Assembly: GCA_033977485.1 (NCBI GenBank) | Contig: CM066994.1 | Span: 85,002,871 to 85,066,870, forward strand | DNA length: 64,000 nt | From: Hydrangea macrophylla | Lineage: Eukaryota > Streptophyta > Magnoliopsida > Cornales > Hydrangeaceae | Direction: 5' to 3' | Shown: piece after piece, positions 57,076 to 64,000 of the stretch | How positions within the stretch are numbered: position 1 is the stretch's first letter | Layout: every line of letters starts with the position of its first letter | The notes under the pieces: model-generated | Database searches by the model: none | What the model was told of the DNA's origin: nothing | The model's input: the letters and a program-made list of their open reading frames with translations, nothing else | Translations under genes and position numbers: made by a program

Positions 57076-58390
57076 ACGAGGTACCAGTGCAGAAATGGGT
57101 GAAGAAGTGCTATTTTCTTGTCTTACATCGTTATCAATTGCGAGTAGGACTGAGGGCTCTCCTTCTATTTCTCTCAGATCTACCCTTCCCTTAGGTTTAT
57201 GGTTCATGATATAATCATCCTCCAAGAAAACATCATTTGTACTATCAAACACCTTCTGTTCTCTTGGACCATAAAAATACCATCCATAAGTACCCTTTGG
57301 ATATCCTATAAAATAACATACTTCTAATCTAGAATCCAACTTGATCATCTTTCCTTTCAGCACATGTGCTGAACAGCCCCATATCCGAAAATGTTGCAAA
57401 GAAGGCTTGTGCCCAATCCATATCTCTCGTGGTGTCCGGGGAACAGATTTGCTTGGTACTAGATTTAGTATGTATGCAACGGTATCCAAGGAAAAACCCC
57501 AAAGGAATAATGGTAACTCCGAATAACTCATCATTGACCTAGTCATGTCTAAAAGAGTCTGATTCCTTCTTTCCACTACACCATTCTGCTGAGGCGTACC
57601 AAGTGCAGTCAACTATGATAGAATCCCATTCTATACGAGGTGATAAATAAACTCATTAGAGAGGTACTCACTACCTCGATCAGAATGGCCTTGATATGTG
57701 TGCCCAATTGCTTTTCCACTTCAGCCCTAAACTCTTTGAACTTTTTAAAGGCTTCAGACTTATGCTGCATTAGGTACACATATCCATACCTAGAGTGGTC
57801 ATCAGTAAATGTTATAAAATACTCATAACCACCCCTTGCTCTAATATTTATTGGTCCATACACATCAGTATGAACTAATTCCAATAATGCATTGGTCCTA
57901 TTGCCCTTTGCAGAAAAGGGCCTTTTGGTCATCTTACCCTCTAAACAAGACTCGTAGACTTCCATTGGTTCGAGAACCAAATTGCCTTAGACCCCTTCTT
58001 TGACTAGTCTGCTAATCCTAATTAGATTGATATGGCCAAGCCTTATATGCCAAAACCTTGCTTGATTAGTGGAAGGTTCCTTTCTTTTAGATGGTACAGT
58101 TACCATTGAGTTACTAAGTTCCATGCAAGAGTCTTTAGAAACATTAGGAGTAATCACACACACTAGAACATACAAAAAACCATTTCTTTTGATCACAACT
58201 TCAGTTCCAAAATGAAAAGAATAACCTTTATTCAATAAATTAGAAACTGAAATTAAATTACGTCTCATTGAAGGGACGTAAAGTACATCTAATAGAATCA
58301 AAACTTTGTTGTCTAAAAATTCTAAAGATACTACTCCTACTATAATTGCAGAAACGGTTGCGCTAGATCCAAGAGTCAGCACGATTTCTC
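57076..58390 (-). pseudogene. Element D protease and integrase
   Basis: Near 58440 the protease active site appears in a shifted frame as 'WCTDSNATNHIFNSL', with DSNAT in place of DSGAT. 'LDVLYVPSMRRNLISVSNLL' follows. The pre-integrase zinc segment includes 'FWHIRLGHINLIRISRLVK' and 'YESCLEGKMTKRPF', one Cys replaced by Tyr. The integrase core has 'VHTDVYGPINIRARGGYEYF', then a frameshift before 'SDRGSEYLSNEF', two stops, and '[13 protein letters not shown]' with the catalytic Glu. The C-terminal part runs to '[10 protein letters not shown]' at the junction. Confidence 0.88.
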
Positions 58391-59383
58391 CATCACTGCA
58401 TTTCCTGGTTGATCTGGACCCCTATAATGAATTAAAGATATGGTTAGTCGCATTAGAATCAGTGCACCAATGTGTGAAGTATCCATTATAAAACTTTCTT
58501 CAATCACATGTGATTCAATCATACCTTGAACTCTTGTAGCTAAGAATTCTAGACAGTTCCTCTTCCAGTGGCCTTTCTCGCCACATTGGAAACACTTTCC
58601 TTTGCCTTGGCCACCCACCTTCCCTTTGTCCTTACCTTTTCCCTTAGATTTTGTAATGTTAGGGATCGGTCCAACACTTGGACCACTAGTACTAGCTTTC
58701 TTCTTCCCTTTCTTACCTTTCGGTGTAAATCAAGAAGAGGAAGGGCTTTTCTTAATGTTCAGAATGTTGCACCCATGTTTGATCGCCCCTTCTGCTACCA
58801 GTAAAGAACTTATCAATTCACTCATTAAGAAATTCATTTGATTCATATTATAGTTAAGTTTAAATTGAGTGAATGACGACGACAACGAATTAAGGATCAT
58901 ATCAACTTGGGTCTGTGCGGCGATGTTGGCTTCCAAGGTCTCCGGTTCGTTCAAATAACCAATCATTTTTAAAATATGTTCTTTGACTGCAGTCCCTTCT
59001 GACATCTTGGCACTCATTATCTTCTACATGGCAACCTGTCTGGTAGGTCTGCCATGATCCCCAATCATCTCTTTTAGGGATTTGATAATGGCACTAGCAG
59101 AATCATTCGACTGGTATTGGTGTTGCAACACATTAGCTATAGAGGCCAATATATAACAACAAGCCTTCCCATTAGACTTCTTCCATTTATCGAAATCGCG
59201 TCTAGCAGCAGCTGTATCATTTACAGTGAGTTCTTCGGGGCATGTGGTGGTGAGGGCATATATGTCAAGGCTGCATTTCCATTCAGTGTAATTATTCCCA
59301 GTTAACTTGTTCTGAGTGAGTATAGTGGCAAGTGGACTAAATGCAGATCTAGACATTATGATTACTGAAAAATCAAAAGGCAA
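58391..59383 (-). pseudogene. Element D gag
   Basis: The likely start is the Met before 'SRSAFSPLATILTQNKLTG' (about 59356). One frame carries 'TGNNYTEWKCSLDIYALT', 'LEANIAAQTQVDMILNSLSS' and a zinc knuckle 'CFQCGEKGHWKRNC' at about 58580-58540. In-frame stops lie at about 59024 and 58729. A frameshift after the knuckle separates it from protease. The layout is that of copia-type gag (UBN2-like domain plus one CCHC knuckle). Confidence 0.88.
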
Positions 59384-60284
59384 AATAAATATGGATATCA
59401 GAATTTGACAGTTTGAAATAAAAGAATCCTTAAAACTCTTAATTTAAAACAAAGTCGTCAAAATATCAAAATGAAAGAATAAAGCCTCCTTGTGGTGGTC
59501 AATACTCGATCTTTTGATTAATCATGACTTGTCCGCTATGTAACTCTTGCAAAATAAGTTATGACCCCCGAACCTATTTGATCTCCAAGTTTTTTGATAA
59601 TGCCCCATGTGGGACCCCTTATCAATAGCTTAGCTAGTGTGTACCATAACTAGGATCCATCACAACCACCTCAAGTAGTGCCTCTATGTGGTGATCACCC
59701 TCTAACATGTCTGATTTATCCTATCCATAGGAAGTTCACATCTAGTAACCAATGAACAGTGTATCCTCCGTATAGAATGATCACCCCTGGCGAGGTGACA
59801 CAGAATGCACTACTCATCTTACAATGAATAATTTATGGAAGATCGTGGGTGTTATTAGCATGACCCTCTCCTACTAGTTTTAATAATTGAGGATTTTGCT
59901 TTTGTAAAAATTGTTTTCGCACATTACCCATAACCATCCAATGTTTATTAATGCATAGGAACTATTTTTGAATTTTATTTTAAAAAACTTGTTTTAGTGA
60001 GTGAAAGTAGTACAATATAATTAAATGTCAATCACAAACTAAGCACATAAAACAAAAACTAGAATGAAAATAAAGGCATTCAACAATGCCTATATCTCCC
60101 ATGGCTCTATCTCCATAGAACCTCCTTCTTAGTTTGATCTCCTCTAGCTCCATCTTCATGGATTTTCTAATTCTATTACATTGGTCCTATACTTCTTTTG
60201 AAGCTTACAATTTATCTAGAAATAGAAAACAACAATAAAATAAAAGGCTGAAAAAATCGGTGCGACTTTCTTTTTCATAGGATT
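59384..60284 (-). other. Element D leader, non-coding
   Basis: It is homologous to 47305-48170 of element B. It contains blocks such as 'ggtggtcaat' and 'cttgtccgctatg' in the same order. No ORF is supported. Confidence 0.75.
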
Positions 60285-60299
60285 CACTACAACAAAAAT

Positions 60300-60770
60300 G
60301 GGTTTTTGCAACAAAGCTTGACAAGGAAAGATAAATTTTCTTGCTAAAAGTATAGTATTAACAAGAAAATATTATTTTGTTGTCAAATGGTTGAAAGACA
60401 TATACATTTGACAAGGAAAAATTTATTTTCTTGCCAAAAGTGTAGCTTTTGGCAATGAAAATTTATTTTCCTTGCCTATAGTGAATTTTTTTTGCAACGA
60501 AAAAGCAATTTCCTTGCTAAAAGTATGTTTTGGCAAGGAAATTATTATTCCTTGCCTAAAGTGAAGTAAATATTTGTAAACATACTTTCTGGCAAGGAAA
60601 TGTGTTCCTTGCTAATACTTGCTTTTAGCAAGAAAACTTATTTTCCTTGTTAAAATATACTTTTAGCATTGAATTATTTTTTTCCTTGCCAAAAATTATG
60701 TCCAAAATGAATTTTTTTTAAGAAAACATATTTTGCAAGGAAATGCTTTCCTTGCTAAAACAATTAAAAT
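60300..60770. repeat. CACTA subterminal repeats
   Basis: About fifteen copies of 'ggcaaggaaa' or its complement 'tttccttgcc' in both directions, often as close pairs separated by AT-rich spacers. Such repeats are the binding sites of the accessory protein (TNPA-like) in CACTA elements. Confidence 0.85.
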
Positions 60771-60810
60771 AGTCGATTGATTTTCCCCCAATAAATTGAC
60801 TTGATGCGCG

Positions 60811-61116
60811 CTATATATGTCAAAATTGAAGCTAAGCCCTCTCAAACCACACCACTGCTGATTGATTTTCCCCCAATTGAAAACCCTATCTCCCTTTACT
60901 GCTTCCCCGCAAACCACACCAATTCCGACCACACGCTGCCACCACTGCCACTCGCACGCTACCACCACCGCCGCTCGACCACACGCTGCCGCCACTGCCA
61001 CTCGTACGCTAGCTACCACCACCGCCGCTCGCACGCTACCAGCTGCTCCTGGTTTTGTGTTTCACTCCGCACCGTTGCTTACTCGCTGCCACTACTGTTG
61101 TATTCTCCTACCATTG
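60811..61116 (+). promoter_or_regulatory. Possible CACTA promoter and first exon
   Basis: 'ctatatatg' at 60811 is TATA-like. The following stretch is GC-rich, with a duplicated 'cacacgctgccaccactgcc'-like segment, and ends 'ccattg|gtaagta', a strong splice donor at 61117. A short non-coding or coding first exon would fit CACTA transposase genes. Expression evidence is lacking. Confidence 0.35.
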
Positions 61117-62385
61117 GTAAGTATTTTATTTTTGTATATATACATATAGACACACACATATGCATATATACACACATATAACTTATTTGATCATCATTGT
61201 ATATATACATTATATACACACACATTTACTTACCAGTTTTGTATACATATATAGTATGTCAGTACATCCCAAATCTATATCGATTTGTGAGTGCCCTGGT
61301 AATCTGAGTAGTTTTCCTGTTCAATTAATTAAGTTTAGGACTTTAGGTTTAGTTCAATCACACCAAAAAAGATGAACATGTTACTGTTAATTTTTGCTTT
61401 TGTTGTGAATTTGGATCAGCTAGATCCTGTTGTTGAGTGCAGAGATATGAAATACAATGCTTTTATTTCTTGTCTAAGTTTTTATTTGTGTATCTGATTG
61501 TTTAGTTTGGGATTTTATTTCTTGTTTTGCTTCAATAATCACTGGATTCAGAAATTTTAACTAAAAAAATTTGGCCATGATATGCCAAGGCACACTCATC
61601 ATGTAATGCATGCCTTCGTATAGTTACTTTTGGTTGAAGGTCTTTTTTTTACCCTAGTGGCTTTGTGACCTTCTACTGTGTTTTCTGCCTCTCATGTTGG
61701 TTAGTGGTAAATGGTAACTTTCACATTATGCCAATCCTATTTTTTTTTTGGGTAGATGAATACATTATGCCATGGACAACACTTCAGTGCACTTTAGTAC
61801 AGTTTGTGATATAACATTGGTTTCCTTGTATACAAGTGACTTTATTTTCTTCTTTTTTTTTGGTTTCCAATACTACTTACTGTCATTGTATAGGTCTAGT
61901 GACTTTTGACCAAATTGTGAAATTTATACAACACAGAAAAGGAACAGCAAGAGCAAGATATCACTTAACCAAACTGTGACCCGTCACATTATTTTTTTAT
62001 ATGAAGCATAGAAACATCTTCTTCTTTCTCTTTTTCATCCTCATCTTGGTTTTGTCACCAAGCCTCCAAGTTCACCTACAATGAACTGAAAAGGACTGTG
62101 ATATCTCCTTTAATTCCTTTTATTTGGAGTATATAAAAAAAGTTTCAACCAAAAAAGTATATCACATGGTTCATTTGTATATGAAGAAAATGAAAAAAGA
62201 AACATGTCATCAGATATGTTTCTAATGGTCCCCCCATAGGTCATGGTTATCCCCAACTAAGAATATTTATTGTATAAATCACATATTATTCTCTCTTCAA
62301 ATATGTATGTATACCTTCTACATACAATTAGGGCATGTTTGGGAATAAATAAACCACGATTAGGTTCAGTCCTACTATATAGATC

Positions 62386-62416
<31 letters not shown>

Positions 62417-63060
62417 TTTTATTATTATTATTATTATTATTTATCTAGTTCATGTGAAAACCAACATGATATTAGTTTAAAAAAGAACCTATTTTAAGAC
62501 TCATTTTGGATCTGGCATGAACATCCATGTATGAATTAAAGTGCTGTTAAAATACTTATTTTTTTCTTTAAGTCACAATTATTTTTGGAAAACTTTTAAT
62601 CTTTAAAATTATGTAGATGTAGAAGAAAACACTAAGGAACTACCTTTCCTTGTTCTTTTCCATTCCTTTTTCTTTTCCTTCGATTATTCCTAAAACCAAA
62701 CGAAGCGTAAAGTTGAAATTCTCTAGTTCACTTAAAGCACAGAATATGTCATGGATATTTGAGAAAAGTAAATAAGCCAACAAATTGGGAATGGATGAAA
62801 CAAGATAAAGGGGAATCCTAAACTACATAGTTTGGATCCCAAGGCTTTGTTTAGTTCATGGACATTGTGAGTGGCACGTGTCATACAACATACATTGCTA
62901 TCTATATATTTAGCACTATATCCAAATGGTAACAAACTTCATAATTAGAAGGAGACATGTTTGTTGTGGGCTTATTCATATTGCTAGTCAACTACTTGTT
63001 GTAATGCTTATAAAGAAATTTGCTAAATCATTTACATTGAACTTTCATGTGTTATTAGAT
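61117..63060 (+). other. CACTA non-coding region, possible first intron
   Basis: AT-rich with no coding motif. A (TTA)n microsatellite lies at 62388-62443. If the donor at 61117 is real, the intron would end shortly before the ATG at 63061 (for example after 'gtgttattag'). Confidence 0.4.
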
Positions 63061-64000
63061 ATGGATAAGAGTTGGATACCATTGACTGTTACAGGAATGG
63101 GTAGATTGAGTAAGCAATATACAAATGGGGTAAAATCATTCATCGAGTTTTCACGTGCAGTTAAGGACCGTGAAGGCAATATTCGGTGTCCTTGTACAAG
63201 CTGTGTGAACTTTCTAATGCAGCCAGTTCCAACTGTTCACGTTCATTTGATCACGAACGGGATTATGAAATCATATGTTCACTGGGTGGAACATGGGGAA
63301 CCTCAAGTCTCGCCTAGCAGTGCCGAGAGTCAAGGTTATGATTATCAAATGGAAGATAATGATAGTAGGGGTCCGGATGGCATGGATGAAATGGTAGAGG
63401 ATCAAGTAAGGGGTGAGCCGGCCGATACTGCCCAAAGGGAGGGGGGTGTGGAATTTTGATAAACTAATAGATGATGCAAAACGTGACCTCTACCCGGGGT
63501 GCAAGGACTTTACTCTATTAAAGTTCATCGTTAGTATACTTGATGTAAAGGTATTGAACAATTGGAGTAATAAGTCACTTAACATGCTTCTCAGGTTACT
63601 TATGAAAGTTTTACCAGAGGATAATTTGGTTCCAAAATCGACATATGAAGCAAAGAAGATACTACGTGACCTAGGCATGTCATATGAGCACATCGATGCA
63701 TGCAAAAATGACTGCGCCCTCTTTTGGAAGGAGAATAAAAGCCTCGATAAGTGTCTGGAATGTGAAGAGTCCAGATAGAAGATACATTATGGCAAGGGTA
63801 AGAAGATCCCCCATAAGGTTTTGCGTTACTTTCTGGTGACGCCGAGGTTGCAGAGATTGTACATGTCTAGGAAGAGAGCATCAGATATGAGATGGCATAA
63901 AGATAAACGTGTGGATGACGGTGTATTGAGACATCCGGCCGATAGTACTGAGTGGAAGGAGTTAGATCGGCAGTATCCGGAGTTCTCCCAGGAGCCGAGG
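63061..64000 (+). pseudogene. CACTA TNP2-type transposase, broken, runs off the edge
   Basis: The ATG at 63061 gives 'MDKSWIPLTVTGMGRLSKQY', the start of the transposase-associated domain, with 'RCPCTSCVNFLMQ' and 'HLITNGIMKSYVHWVEHGE'. The frame ends at 63459. The continuation, from 'FDKLIDDAKRDLYPGC', lies one frame over, so a base was gained or lost around the G-run at 63438-63449. The second frame has 'YEHIDACKNDCALFWKENKS' and 'CLECEES', then a TAG at 63776-63778 where the family has Trp (S-R-W-K). Beyond it the same frame continues to the window end with 'VLRYFLVTPRLQRLYMSRKR' and 'HPADSTEWKELDRQYPEF'. The catalytic core would lie further right. These breaks are few, so the copy is fairly young. 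Confidence 0.9.

Larger units (their letters stand above)
57074..60284 (-). mobile_element. Element D: truncated Ty1/copia, same family as B
   Basis: On the minus strand it runs leader (60284-59400), gag, protease, integrase, and is cut in the integrase/RT linker at 57074-57081. Its leader and integrase end match element B closely, so the two are copies of one family. Reverse transcriptase, RNase H and both LTRs are not visible. The right side is interrupted by the CACTA element, and the rest may lie beyond the window. Confidence 0.88.
60285..64000 (+). mobile_element. CACTA (En/Spm-like) DNA transposon, left end to window edge
   Basis: It starts with the diagnostic terminal sequence 'cactacaacaaaaatggg', preceded by ATT (60282-60284), which would be the 3-bp duplication. 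Subterminal repeats, a promoter-like region and a TNP2-type transposase on the plus strand follow in the expected order. It is inserted in the leader of copia D. The other end is outside the window. Confidence 0.92.

Noticed and set aside
60801..61181. 126-codon His/Arg-rich ORF as a host gene
   Set aside because: It is a GC-rich duplicated stretch in the CACTA 5' region, with no domain and no continuation. A first exon is possible but not shown.
1..64000. tRNA or rRNA genes
   Set aside because: I saw no cloverleaf or rRNA-like blocks. The tRNA-like matches are 12-19-nt primer sites next to LTRs.

Overview
The window is nuclear DNA of a flowering plant, almost certainly gene-poor heterochromatin. 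It is AT-rich and full of plant-type LTR retrotransposons and DNA transposons. I found no intact host gene, rRNA or tRNA. Nearly every protein-like ORF comes from a transposable element (TE), and most are broken. The species cannot be named from the sequence.

Region by region: 1-3.5 kb is AT-rich DNA with a degenerate repeat family and a fold-back Mutator-like MITE. 3.5-9.25 kb holds scraps of minus-strand Ty3/gypsy elements (a gag fragment, LTR-like DNA) and an unidentified acidic pseudogene. 9252-22784 is the best preserved element (here 'A'): 13.5 kb, two 3275-bp LTRs, target-site duplication AGGGA, a primer-binding site, a polypurine tract, four ordered tandem arrays, and only a C-terminal gag-like ORF. 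It looks like an Ogre/Tat-related non-autonomous gag-only element, and it interrupts an older minus-strand LTR (8495-9251 plus 22785-23244). About 25.15-37.76 kb looks like one older Ogre-like LTR on the minus strand, split by a protease-less Ty3/gypsy element 'E' (26976-32591, duplication GTAGG) and a gag-only Tat-like element 'G' (32873-36578, duplication ATGAG).

From 39.4 to 53.8 kb there is a three-level nest. A decayed plus-strand Ty3/gypsy 'F' is split by a minus-strand hAT transposon (duplication CTCATGGT). The hAT transposase gene is in turn split by a minus-strand Ty1/copia 'B' (44413-50422, duplication TAGGA). Next come a 2.6-kb LTR and gag start of another gypsy element 'C' (53800-57075), an abrupt junction into a second copia copy 'D' (to 60284), and a CACTA transposon from 60285 that runs off the right end with a broken TNP2-type transposase.

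The elements act on each other only by insertion. Relative age follows from nesting and LTR divergence judged by eye: A is youngest (about 1.5-2 percent), B and E intermediate (about 3 percent), G older (about 9 percent). The points most worth study are the architecture of A, the reading frame of E that runs through its polypurine tract into the LTR, the hAT junction duplication, and complementary deletions in the two copia copies.
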